Below are positions 17,312-24,485 of a stretch of DNA of 64,000 nt, piece after piece (the stretch's first letter is position 1; the number at the start of each line of letters is the position of its first letter). The position numbers and the translations under genes are program-made. The notes beneath the pieces are model-generated. The model did no database searches. It saw only the letters and a list, made by a program, of their open reading frames with translations, and was not told the origin of the DNA. Source of the DNA: Arenibacter aquaticus (GTDB lineage Bacteria > Bacteroidota > Bacteroidia > Flavobacteriales > Flavobacteriaceae); NCBI RefSeq assembly GCF_003957295.1, contig NZ_RQPJ01000001.1, positions 1 to 64,000 of the forward strand, given 5' to 3'.

Positions 17312-17834
17312 AATATGGAGAAATCATTAAATAAACCACTACCCCGGTAATGGCAACATATAACCATAGGGGAAAGGTAATCTTTGCCAATTTTCTATGG
17401 GCCTCAAAATTCTTAAGATATGCCTTGGCATAGGTACGCAATACCAATGGGATTATTACTATAGACAGTAGAATATGCGATATCAAAATAAAGAAGTATA
17501 CATATCTTACTATTCCCTCACCGCCATAAGAGGTAGATTCGGAGGTCATATGATAAGCCACATACATTACCAGAAAAGCCAGAGATAAGGCTATGCAAGC
17601 GGTCATAATATTCTGATGCCATACCAGTTTACCCTTTTTTGCGGCCAATACGGCCCCTACCAACAAAATAGCAGTAAGACCGTTTATGGATGCATAGATG
17701 GGAGGCAAGAATGACAACGGCTCAACATTGGGCAGTTTTACCCCAAATAGTAGGGCTACTACTACAGGTATTACTATAGACACCGCATTAATAATCTTAT
17801 TAAACTTCTTCTCTTTTAGTGCAATTGAATCCAT
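17301..17834 (-). CDS. DUF420 (YozB-like) membrane protein
   Basis: The 177-residue protein has about five membrane helices and fits the DUF420 family seen beside cytochrome oxidase genes. Conserved-looking histidines fall in or near helices (WHQNIMTA, MYVAYHMTSE, FILISHILLS, EAHRKLAKITFPLWLYV), a pattern consistent with metal or haem handling. It abuts the SCO1-like gene end (one shared base at 17834) and overlaps the next gene, so it is translationally coupled in the oxidase-assembly operon. Biochemical function is unproven. Confidence 0.85.
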   Translation of the reverse strand: MDSIALKEKKFNKIINAVSIVIPVVVALLFGVKLPNVEPLSFLPPIYASINGLTAILLVGAVLAAKKGKLVWHQNIMTACIALSLAFLVMYVAYHMTSESTSYGGEGIVRYVYFFILISHILLSIVIIPLVLRTYAKAYLKNFEAHRKLAKITFPLWLYVAITGVVVYLMISPYYAH

Positions 17835-18562
17835 TATTCTTCCAACAATTTTTTAATATCCTCCTTGAGGATCGATATCTGCTCTTGCTCCCCATGGTCG
17901 TTTTCTCCCTCTTCTTGGGTTATGGTGCCACGGTAATATACTATAGGGTTTCCAAACTTATCTACCCTTGATCTTATATACCCATCCTTATCTATCAATG
18001 CAAACAGCCCGGCATGTTCAAAACCTCCAGCGGCTTCTGGTACTTGTGCTGCAAAAATATTAAATCCGGAATTGGCAAGGGCATAGAGATCTGTTAATTC
18101 GCCCGTCATTAAATGCCAATCCATATTGGTTATGCCATATTTTTCAGCATAGGCCTTTAATACTGCCGGGGTATCATGTTCAGGGTTTATGGTAAAAGAA
18201 GCCACCCCAAAGTCCTCAAACTCCTTTAGTTCGTCCTGTAGCTGTACCAAATTCTTGTTCATAATGGGACAAATGGTAGGACAGGTAGTAAAAAAGAATT
18301 CTACCACGTATACTTTTCCCAAATAGTCCTCATTACTGATCAACAAGCTATCCTGGTTTATAAATGCGAAAGGAGGCACCTTACGTTTTTCTCCATTAAT
18401 CTCAACAAAGGCCAATTTAGCATTGGAATCCTTTACGTTCATTCTATCTGATTGGACTATGGTACCGCTCTGTACACGGTCTATAATTTTAGGAATAAAA
18501 ATAATACCGAAAACCAAGATTACGAGAGAAACCCAGACGTAGCTATATTTGTTCTTTTGCAT
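17834..18562 (-). CDS. SCO1/SenC/PrrC copper chaperone
   Basis: The 242-residue protein has an N-terminal membrane anchor (8-26) and a periplasmic thioredoxin-like domain with the copper-binding CPTIC motif (Cys94, Cys98) and the distal ligand His183 in GGFEHAGLFALIDKDG. SCO proteins load or reduce the CuA centre of cytochrome oxidase subunit II. The substrate here is presumably CoxB encoded at 45-46 kb. Start and stop codons are shared by one base with both neighbours, so the cluster is tightly coupled. Confidence 0.94.
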   Translation of the reverse strand: MQKNKYSYVWVSLVILVFGIIFIPKIIDRVQSGTIVQSDRMNVKDSNAKLAFVEINGEKRKVPPFAFINQDSLLISNEDYLGKVYVVEFFFTTCPTICPIMNKNLVQLQDELKEFEDFGVASFTINPEHDTPAVLKAYAEKYGITNMDWHLMTGELTDLYALANSGFNIFAAQVPEAAGGFEHAGLFALIDKDGYIRSRVDKFGNPIVYYRGTITQEEGENDHGEQEQISILKEDIKKLLEE

Positions 18563-19194
18563 TATTTTTCCCTTTGTGCGGTATTTTTTTTCAGCGCCAT
18601 TCTGTACTCGGCCAATATAATTTTTATATCGTCCTCCATCTTATTGTTTAAATCGGCCACAGAGGAGGTGTCAAAGCCGTATTTTACACCTTCATCCTCA
18701 TCGTCGTCCCTTCCCCTTAAAATGCGTTCCTTGTCAATTATAAAAACATAAGGGGTCCCTAAATTGGCGTCCAAGGACAAGTTGGTTCCCAAACTATTAA
18801 AAAGCCCCTTGATCTGATCCTCTTCCCCAAAAACAAAATTCCATTTGGACACATCGGACAATTGCCCCAATTGGGCCTTTAGATCGTCAACACTTTGCTC
18901 TGTTCCCTTTGGCATTACCATTACAAATTGGAAATCCTTGAACTGACCAAACCGCTTGTAGATTTTTTGATTTAAATTAAAGGCATTGCCCTTTTTATTG
19001 GAAACATCACTACCCAAAAACCCTAGTACGGTTATCTTATCGGCCAGGGCTACATTACTGTCAGCAAAATCGATTTCAGAAACATCATGGGTCAACATGG
19101 CCAACTTCCCAAAATTGGTGATACCCGAAGCAAAGAATAGGTACACCACTATAGGCATTATAAATAAGGTAACGAGTACAATTGTCTTCTTCAT
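18562..19194 (-). CDS. Membrane-anchored thioredoxin-fold protein lacking SCO cysteines
   Basis: The 210-residue protein has an N-terminal membrane helix (4-24) and a periplasmic domain with thioredoxin/SCO-like organisation: ITVLGFLGSDVSNKKGNAF in place of the redox-motif strand-loop, FQFVMVMPKGTEQSVDDL, and LGTPYVFIIDKERILRGRDDDED. No cysteine occurs anywhere in it, so it cannot do redox chemistry or bind copper SCO-style. It immediately precedes the true SCO1-like gene. It may be a structural or regulatory partner; this is inference. It is the first gene of the assembly operon. Confidence 0.7.
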   Translation of the reverse strand: MKKTIVLVTLFIMPIVVYLFFASGITNFGKLAMLTHDVSEIDFADSNVALADKITVLGFLGSDVSNKKGNAFNLNQKIYKRFGQFKDFQFVMVMPKGTEQSVDDLKAQLGQLSDVSKWNFVFGEEDQIKGLFNSLGTNLSLDANLGTPYVFIIDKERILRGRDDDEDEGVKYGFDTSSVADLNNKMEDDIKIILAEYRMALKKNTAQREK

Positions 19195-19283
19195 CCTCTA
19201 TTAATTAACCCTATTGGTCCCGGTGCAATCCAAACAACTTGGACCCAAGCAAAACAGGAACAATTTCGGCTGCTGCAAAAATA

Positions 19284-19311
19284 AAAAAGACGGTTGTTAA
19301 ACCGTCTTTTT
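19284..19311 (-). terminator. Rho-independent terminator after oxidase subunit IV
   Basis: A perfect 12-bp inverted repeat AAAAAGACGGTT / AACCGTCTTTTT with a 4-base loop lies 18 bases past the subunit IV stop. It separates the structural operon from the SCO operon. The symmetry would allow function on both strands, but only minus-strand genes flank it. Confidence 0.88.
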
Positions 19312-19328
19312 AAGTTGTTAATTATTCG

Positions 19329-19712
19329 TTAGAAGTTCCATTTAATAAAACCGTCCCTATACACTTGGTAGATATAATCTGCTTCAAAAAGCAATATAAA
19401 TATCAGATAGGCAACCAAGAAAATGGGCGTCCATACAATGGACCTACGAAGTGAACTTTTTTCATCCCTCAGGTGCATAAAATCCCAAGCAATATAATAG
19501 GCCTTTACCAAGGTTAGAATAATAAAGATCCAATTCAATATTTTCATACCCAAGAAGTAGGAATGGGTCAAAGAAACAGGCTTCAATATACCCAAGACCA
19601 CCTCTACTATGGTAACCAAAGTAAGGAAAATTAATACACCCCATATTTTTTGGGTGTTGGACTTAAACTTCAACAGCCCTCTAAATATTTCGAGTTTATG
19701 ATCGTGTGCCAT
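19329..19712 (-). CDS. Cytochrome c oxidase subunit IV-like protein
   Basis: The 127-residue protein has three membrane helices (about 22-42, 50-70, 92-115) and matches the prokaryotic COX4 family (KIWGVLIFLTLVTIVEVVLG, AYYIAWDFMHLRDEK). It is a small accessory subunit of the haem-copper oxidase in the inner membrane. It lies 58 bases downstream of subunit III and upstream of a strong terminator. Confidence 0.85.
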   Translation of the reverse strand: MAHDHKLEIFRGLLKFKSNTQKIWGVLIFLTLVTIVEVVLGILKPVSLTHSYFLGMKILNWIFIILTLVKAYYIAWDFMHLRDEKSSLRRSIVWTPIFLVAYLIFILLFEADYIYQVYRDGFIKWNF

Positions 19713-19770
19713 TTTATAAAGTATTTTTTGTAAGTTTTATTTTTAGGATAAATTAAGTTGCAAACGCTTA

Positions 19771-20742
19771 TTACACCAGGTAGAAGAAGGTAAATACAAA
19801 TACCCAAACCAAATCTACAAAGTGCCAGTACAAACCAACCTTTTCTACCATTTCATAATGTCCTCTTCTCTCATAGGTACCAAGGATAACATTAAAGAAA
19901 ATAATACAGTTGATCACCACCCCTGAAAAAACGTGGAATCCGTGGAATCCTGTAATAAAGAAAAAGAAATCGGCGAACAACCTACTTCCGTATTCATTGC
20001 GCACCAGATTTGCCCCTTCAACGACCAACCTAGCATCTTTTAACTTGGCCAAGGTCTCTTCTCTTGACAATACCGTCTTATGACCTTCTACCACCTTCTC
20101 TGTTCGAATAAGCACGTTGGAGTTGGACTTAACACCCGCCAAAACCTCGTTCAAAGAATAGCTTGGCAAGGCTTCTCCCTCATAGTACCATACACCATTT
20201 TTCTTTTCATGGTCCACTCTCTCACTTGGAATGGTAGCAGCAAAATCCCTCAAAGCCATACGCTCCCCGGAATTGGCGTCTACAAATTGTAGTATACGTC
20301 CACCTTTGGTTTCAATAGCACCATAATCCCCTTTGATAAAGGTAGCCCATTCCCAAGCCTGTGAACCTACGAATATAGCTCCCCCAATAATGGTAAGGAA
20401 CATATACCAGATCACCTTTGTCTTCTGTAATTTATGACCGGCATCAACAGCCAATACCATTGTCACCGAAGACATAATAAGCACAAAGGTCATGAATGCC
20501 ACGTAATACATAGGGAAATTCCCATGAAAGAAAGGTACGTGGGTAAAAACCTCATCGGCTATTGGCCATGTTTCGATAAATTTAAATCTTGAAAAACCGT
20601 AAGCAGCCAGAAAGCCCGAAAATGTTAAAGCATCGGAGACAATAAAAAACCACATCATCATCTTCCCGTAACTGGCACCCAATGGCTGGTTTCCACCACC
20701 CCAAACGTTTTCTTCTGTACCCGTAGTAACCGTAGAATCCAT
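19771..20742 (-). CDS. coxC: Cytochrome c oxidase subunit III with large soluble insert
   Basis: The 323-residue membrane protein has subunit III signatures: MMMWFFIVSDALTFSGFL, SQAWEWATFI, TGFHGFHVFSGVV and GLYWHFVDLVWVFVFTFFYLV. Between the WEW helix (ending near 137) and the FHGFHVF helix (starting near 256) there is a hydrophilic block of about 110 residues (141-253), where ordinary subunit III has a short loop. A second, smaller subunit-III-like protein is encoded upstream. The gene has its own promoter at 20773-20800. The start at 20742 is the only ATG fitting the N-terminal soluble stretch and the promoter. Confidence 0.92.
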   Translation of the reverse strand: MDSTVTTGTEENVWGGGNQPLGASYGKMMMWFFIVSDALTFSGFLAAYGFSRFKFIETWPIADEVFTHVPFFHGNFPMYYVAFMTFVLIMSSVTMVLAVDAGHKLQKTKVIWYMFLTIIGGAIFVGSQAWEWATFIKGDYGAIETKGGRILQFVDANSGERMALRDFAATIPSERVDHEKKNGVWYYEGEALPSYSLNEVLAGVKSNSNVLIRTEKVVEGHKTVLSREETLAKLKDARLVVEGANLVRNEYGSRLFADFFFFITGFHGFHVFSGVVINCIIFFNVILGTYERRGHYEMVEKVGLYWHFVDLVWVFVFTFFYLV

Positions 20743-20772
20743 ATAAAAATTATAGCGTTAATAAAATTTTCA

Positions 20773-20800
20773 CAAATTTACATTTTTTTCGGCTAAACAA
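20773..20800 (-). promoter_or_regulatory. Promoter of coxC
   Basis: On the minus strand TTG (20798-20800) and TAAATTTG (20773-20780) are 17 bases apart, a perfect Bacteroidota promoter; the start codon is 31 bases further. It separates coxC and subunit IV from the ctaB operon. Confidence 0.8.
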
Positions 20801-20889
20801 AATTTTTGCCTTTTAAAAATGGCAAAAAAAACACATTCTAAATAAGCGCCCTTCGCATAGCCCCTAATTACCAACACAATAGCCAATAA

Positions 20890-21471
20890 TTAGTTTACGA
20901 AATACATAAATAGAATTAGATAAACCCATAGAATATCCAAAAAATGCCAAAAAGTAGCCCCCAATTCCAATCCCAACATCTCTTGAGAGCTGTATTTCTT
21001 AGCCAAATGATTCCTTAGCACCACCAACAAAGATATAAGTCCGGCTGCAACATGAACAATATGAACAGCGGCTATAAGAAAAACATAAGACATTTTAATA
21101 TTACTGGTAGGACCTGTAAAGTAATAACCTCTGGCCACCATCTGTGAAAACCCATTAAACTGCAAGAGCACAAACACCACCCCCAAAGCCAGAGTCAACA
21201 ACAACCAATAGGTACACTTGGTCCTATCATCCTTTTTTATGGCCTTTTTGGCCATGATATAGGAAATACTACTAATGATAATAACAATAGTACTGAACAC
21301 AAACGAAGAAGGAAGTGAAAGGTCCTTTACCCAATCTTCCCTGGAGCTACTAACAATATAGGCACTGGTCCACCCAGCAAAGCCCATCAATAAGCTAATA
21401 ATCCCAAACCAGAGCATCATTTTCTTAGCCCTATCATTCTTCTCTTTCCCTGTACCTTGTGTTAAGTCCAT
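20890..21471 (-). CDS. Second, short cytochrome c oxidase subunit III-like protein
   Basis: The 193-residue protein has five membrane helices and subunit-III motifs KKMMLWFGIISLLMGFAGW, AAVHIVHVAAGL and LGATFWHFLDILWVYLILFMYFV. It lacks the extra N-terminal helix pair and the soluble insert of the coxC product. Two subunit-III-like proteins in one oxidase cluster are seen in Bacteroidota; both are probably part of the same enzyme. It starts 5 bases after the ctaB stop, so it is co-transcribed with it. Confidence 0.9.
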   Translation of the reverse strand: MDLTQGTGKEKNDRAKKMMLWFGIISLLMGFAGWTSAYIVSSSREDWVKDLSLPSSFVFSTIVIIISSISYIMAKKAIKKDDRTKCTYWLLLTLALGVVFVLLQFNGFSQMVARGYYFTGPTSNIKMSYVFLIAAVHIVHVAAGLISLLVVLRNHLAKKYSSQEMLGLELGATFWHFLDILWVYLILFMYFVN

Positions 21472-21476
21472 CCTAA

Positions 21477-22376
21477 TTATATAAATTTATCTACTACGTA
21501 AACCACCTGCATCAAGGTGATATAACTTACACTTGCCAACATTAGTTTTCTTGCCGATGCATTATCCCTTTTTTCATAAAGACGAAATGCAAATAACAAC
21601 ATCACCAAACCCATTAAAAATATGACCCCTGCCGCTACCACGGATAACTGCAGCCTGCCCGTAAAACCAAAAACAGGAATTATGGAAATCAACATCATCC
21701 AAATGGTGTACATAATAATCTGCAAAGCGGTGCCTTTGTCTTTCTTTCCGGTAGGAAGCATTTTAAAGCCTCCTTTTTTGTAATCGTCATCCAACATCCA
21801 ACCTAAGGCCCAAAAATGGGGAAATTGCCAAAAAAACTGTATCATAAACAAGGTTCCAGGCTCAATCCCAAAATTATCGGTAGCAGCCACCCACCCCAAC
21901 ATAAAGGGAATAGCACCCGGAAATGCCCCTACAAAAACCGCCAAGGGAGTAACCGTCTTTAAAGGCGTATATACACTGGTATACAAAAAGATGGATATAG
22001 CCCCGAACATTGCTGTTTTGGGGTTAAGAAAATAAAGGGCCACAATGCCGAGAAGGGTCAACAAAACCGCTATGGTCATGGCCATGGCAACCGACATTCT
22101 TCCAGAAGGTATAGGTCTATTCCTAGTACGGTTCATTAAAGCGTCCAAGTCCTTTTCTATAACCTGGTTATAGGCATTGGAGGCCCCCACCATACAGTAA
22201 CCACCAAAAGCCAACAATAGAACCGACACCAAATTGATTTCAACGGCACCCAGAAAATATCCGGCTATGGACGAAAAAACCACACTTACAGCAAGCCTTG
22301 CCTTAGTAATCTCTTTAAAATCAGCGAAATACAAAGATAATGCTGTGTTTTTCACCGAACTAACCGCCATTTTCAT
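21477..22376 (-). CDS. ctaB: Protoheme IX farnesyltransferase (haem O synthase)
   Basis: The 299-residue integral membrane prenyltransferase adds a farnesyl group to haem B, giving haem O, the precursor of haem A in aa3 oxidases. The UbiA-family motif N-x3-D-x3-M-x-R-T appears in YNQVIEKDLDALMNRTRNRP, with the second aspartate region YTSVYTPLKTVTP and the later DDDYKKGGFKMLP block. About eight to nine helices are visible. The start may be the ATG at 22376 or, two residues later, at 22370. It leads the oxidase region, with a strong promoter just upstream. No ctaA is in this window. Confidence 0.94.
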   Translation of the reverse strand: MKMAVSSVKNTALSLYFADFKEITKARLAVSVVFSSIAGYFLGAVEINLVSVLLLAFGGYCMVGASNAYNQVIEKDLDALMNRTRNRPIPSGRMSVAMAMTIAVLLTLLGIVALYFLNPKTAMFGAISIFLYTSVYTPLKTVTPLAVFVGAFPGAIPFMLGWVAATDNFGIEPGTLFMIQFFWQFPHFWALGWMLDDDYKKGGFKMLPTGKKDKGTALQIIMYTIWMMLISIIPVFGFTGRLQLSVVAAGVIFLMGLVMLLFAFRLYEKRDNASARKLMLASVSYITLMQVVYVVDKFI

Positions 22377-22397
22377 TTACTTTTTTTAAAGGGACCG

Positions 22398-22428
22398 CAA
22401 AGATACACCGCATTAGAATTTTTTGCAA
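22398..22428 (-). promoter_or_regulatory. Promoter of ctaB
   Basis: Minus-strand TTG (22426-22428) and TATCTTTG (22398-22405) are separated by 20 bases. The predicted 5' leader is only about 15-20 nucleotides. Confidence 0.75.
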
Positions 22429-22586
22429 CCAAATAATCATGTTTATGCTTATTGCTGCTTCTTTACACTTTGAAAACCAGGCCATACTTGAGCAAACCTC
22501 CTTGCCGCAAGAGCTTACAAACACTTACACCACTTACCAAAACCAGGAAAAATACCACCCTTACCCTTCACTTTTGGGCAAAAAAA

Positions 22587-22608
22587 ATCCCGAGCCTTGG
22601 CTCGGGAT
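22587..22608 (-). terminator. Rho-independent terminator of tonB
   Basis: Perfect 10-bp stem ATCCCGAGCC / GGCTCGGGAT with a 2-base centre; on the minus strand it is followed by a run of seven T. It lies 22 bases past the tonB stop. Confidence 0.9.
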
Positions 22609-22629
22609 CTCAATATAATAAGCTTTATA

Positions 22630-23340
22630 CTATTGCAACTTAAAGGTAATTGGAATACTAAAGGGAACACGTACCGGTCTACCTCTCTGCTTTCCTGGAG
22701 TCATTTTAGGCAATTTACTAATAATCCTAGCAGCCTCTTTCTCCAAGTTCTTATCCGGACCTCTCATCCTTACATTACCAATACTACCATCTTTCTGAAT
22801 AACGAACATGATATTAACCCTTCCCTGAACTCCCATTTCCTGGGCAATTTCTGGGTATCTAAAGTTTTTACCTATATGCTTCTGCATCATACGGTTAAAA
22901 CACTCCCTAAGTTTATTTTTAGGCTCGTTTTCACAACCTGGGAAAATTGGAACATCTTCAATAACGGCAAATGGTACATCAACGTCCTCTTCAACTTCTT
23001 CCACTTCAATTTCCTCCACTTCAATTATCTCTTCTTCCTGACTGGTTTCAGTAGACTCGATAACCGTCTCCTCTACTTCTTCCTCATCCTCAACAACCTC
23101 AATAATTTCAGGTGCGGCTGGTGGCGGTGGTGGTGGTGGAGTTTTTATCTGCTCTGTCATAGGAACTTCCTCATCCAAGGTGTCCTCCACATTCATGGTA
23201 TAATCAAAATTGTTATCGTCGTCATATGTTTTCCATTCGAAAGCCACATACGTCAACAGCATCACCAATGCAAGACCAATAACGAAATAAAGCCCGCTAT
23301 TTCTTGATAAATCCGCCTTAGGATTCTTTTTAAGTTCCAT
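22630..23340 (-). CDS. TonB-family energy transducer with acidic linker
   Basis: The 236-residue protein has an N-terminal membrane anchor (about 16-34), a short polyproline run (PPPPPPP, about 68-74), a long Glu/Val-rich linker (about 76-125) and a C-terminal TonB domain (about 145-236: MQKHIGKNFRYPEIAQEMG, VQGRVNIMFVIQKDG, terminal PFSIPITFKLQ). TonB carries proton-motive energy from ExbBD to outer-membrane receptors. Linkers in this family are usually Pro/Lys-rich; this one is strongly acidic. No exbB/exbD genes are near. It is monocistronic, with a terminator at 22587-22608. Confidence 0.9.
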   Translation of the reverse strand: MELKKNPKADLSRNSGLYFVIGLALVMLLTYVAFEWKTYDDDNNFDYTMNVEDTLDEEVPMTEQIKTPPPPPPPAAPEIIEVVEDEEEVEETVIESTETSQEEEIIEVEEIEVEEVEEDVDVPFAVIEDVPIFPGCENEPKNKLRECFNRMMQKHIGKNFRYPEIAQEMGVQGRVNIMFVIQKDGSIGNVRMRGPDKNLEKEAARIISKLPKMTPGKQRGRPVRVPFSIPITFKLQ

Positions 23341-23585
23341 AGTTCTTCTTTTTTAATGTTCGCTAATTTATATATTTATTTTATCTGTTTAAAATTTTTT
23401 GTTAAAAAATATACAAATAAATTTCAACAGTTCAAAGGATCCAAAATATCAATTACACTCCTAAATGCGGGCATCCAAATACCTTATCACGGCTGTTTTA
23501 CTACAACCTCTCCGCAAAACACTTAAGTAACAAGGGATTACCAACTTCCTTATAAAAACGGACCCCAAAATACTTAAAAAAAATG

Positions 23586-24011
23586 TTACTTGTCCCACTT
23601 CAAGGAAGTATTTCCCGAGAAAATATACTTCACCGCATAGGCCCCAACAAAAGCGCCAGCACTATTGGCCAAAAAATCCAATATATCAGGTTCCCTGTGG
23701 GCCGTGGCAACACCTTGTAATACCTCAATAACCATACCATAAATCACAGCGGTCAGTATCGAAACAAAAACCGCCCTTTTAAGGGTTGTTTTTTTAGATT
23801 TTAACTCCCTATACCCCAAGCAGCCCAAAAAGGTAAATACAAAATAAAAGGTAAAGTGCACCGCCTTATCCACATGTGGAATATCTACAGACGGCAGACT
23901 ATCTCCTTTAAACGAAAATAAGCTGAGCAGTGTAATGAACACCGTCCAGCTTATAAACAATATTGTAAAAAGGTAATTTTTAAGCACCAACCAGCTCTTT
24001 GTAGTCAGCAT
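23586..24011 (-). CDS. VanZ-like membrane protein
   Basis: The product has about four membrane helices and VanZ-like blocks ([58 protein letters not shown]). The family is named after a teicoplanin-resistance gene but most members have no known role. I place the start at ATG 24011 ([14 protein letters not shown], 141 residues), overlapping the end of gcvH by 32 bases; the upstream ATG at 24047 would lie deeper in gcvH. The overlap indicates co-translation with gcvH. Confidence 0.8.
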   Translation of the reverse strand: MLTTKSWLVLKNYLFTILFISWTVFITLLSLFSFKGDSLPSVDIPHVDKAVHFTFYFVFTFLGCLGYRELKSKKTTLKRAVFVSILTAVIYGMVIEVLQGVATAHREPDILDFLANSAGAFVGAYAVKYIFSGNTSLKWDK

Positions 24012-24360
24012 CGTTGAGCAAGCTATCCAATTCCGAGGAATCGCCAATCTTAATTTTTATAATCCACCCTTCACCATAAGGGTCTGTGTTTACTTTTTCC
24101 GGTTCATCCTCAAGAGATTCATTAAAGGCAACTATTTCACCGCTTAAAGGAAGAAACAGATCGGAAACGGTCTTAACAGCCTCCACGGTTCCAAAAACCT
24201 CATCCTTGTCCAAGGTTTCATCCAAGGTTTCAACTTCCACATAGACAATATCACCCAATTCGCCCTGTGCAAAATCAGTGATGCCCACTATGGCGGTATC
24301 CCCTTCAACTTTAACCCACTCGTGGTCTTTGGTGTATTTTAAATCTGCAGGTATATTCAT
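23980..24360 (-). CDS. gcvH: Glycine cleavage system H protein
   Basis: The 126-residue protein is the lipoyl carrier that shuttles the aminomethyl group between GcvP, GcvT and GcvL. The lipoyl-attachment site is Lys63 in [14 protein letters not shown]; the N-terminal HEWVKVEG and the C-terminal [10 protein letters not shown] are typical. It has its own promoter at 24382-24412, downstream of the sprA stop, and overlaps the VanZ-like gene. Other gcv genes are elsewhere. Confidence 0.95.
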   Translation of the reverse strand: MNIPADLKYTKDHEWVKVEGDTAIVGITDFAQGELGDIVYVEVETLDETLDKDEVFGTVEAVKTVSDLFLPLSGEIVAFNESLEDEPEKVNTDPYGEGWIIKIKIGDSSELDSLLNDADYKELVGA

Positions 24361-24381
24361 TATTTTTCTTTATTAAGCAAG

Positions 24382-24412
24382 CAAATGTATAAGATTATCT
24401 CTTGTAAATCAA
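24382..24412 (-). promoter_or_regulatory. Promoter of gcvH
   Basis: Minus-strand TTG (24410-24412) and TACATTTG (24382-24389) are 20 bases apart; the start codon follows 21 bases later. Confidence 0.75.
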
Positions 24413-24485
24413 AAATCTCATTTAAACTTTTTACTAACCAGCTAACTTTTTTTTCGGCTATGACATGACCTGTATACCCCCCGCC

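Noticed and set aside
19276-19283. TATTTTTG box (minus strand) as promoter of the SCO operon
   Set aside because: It coincides with the T-tail of the terminator at 19284-19311 and has no TTG at the right distance, so it cannot be told from the terminator.
22597-23307. Long plus-strand ORF opposite tonB
   Set aside because: It mirrors the repetitive Glu/Pro codons of the tonB linker; tonB has promoter-side spacing, family domains and a terminator, this ORF has none.
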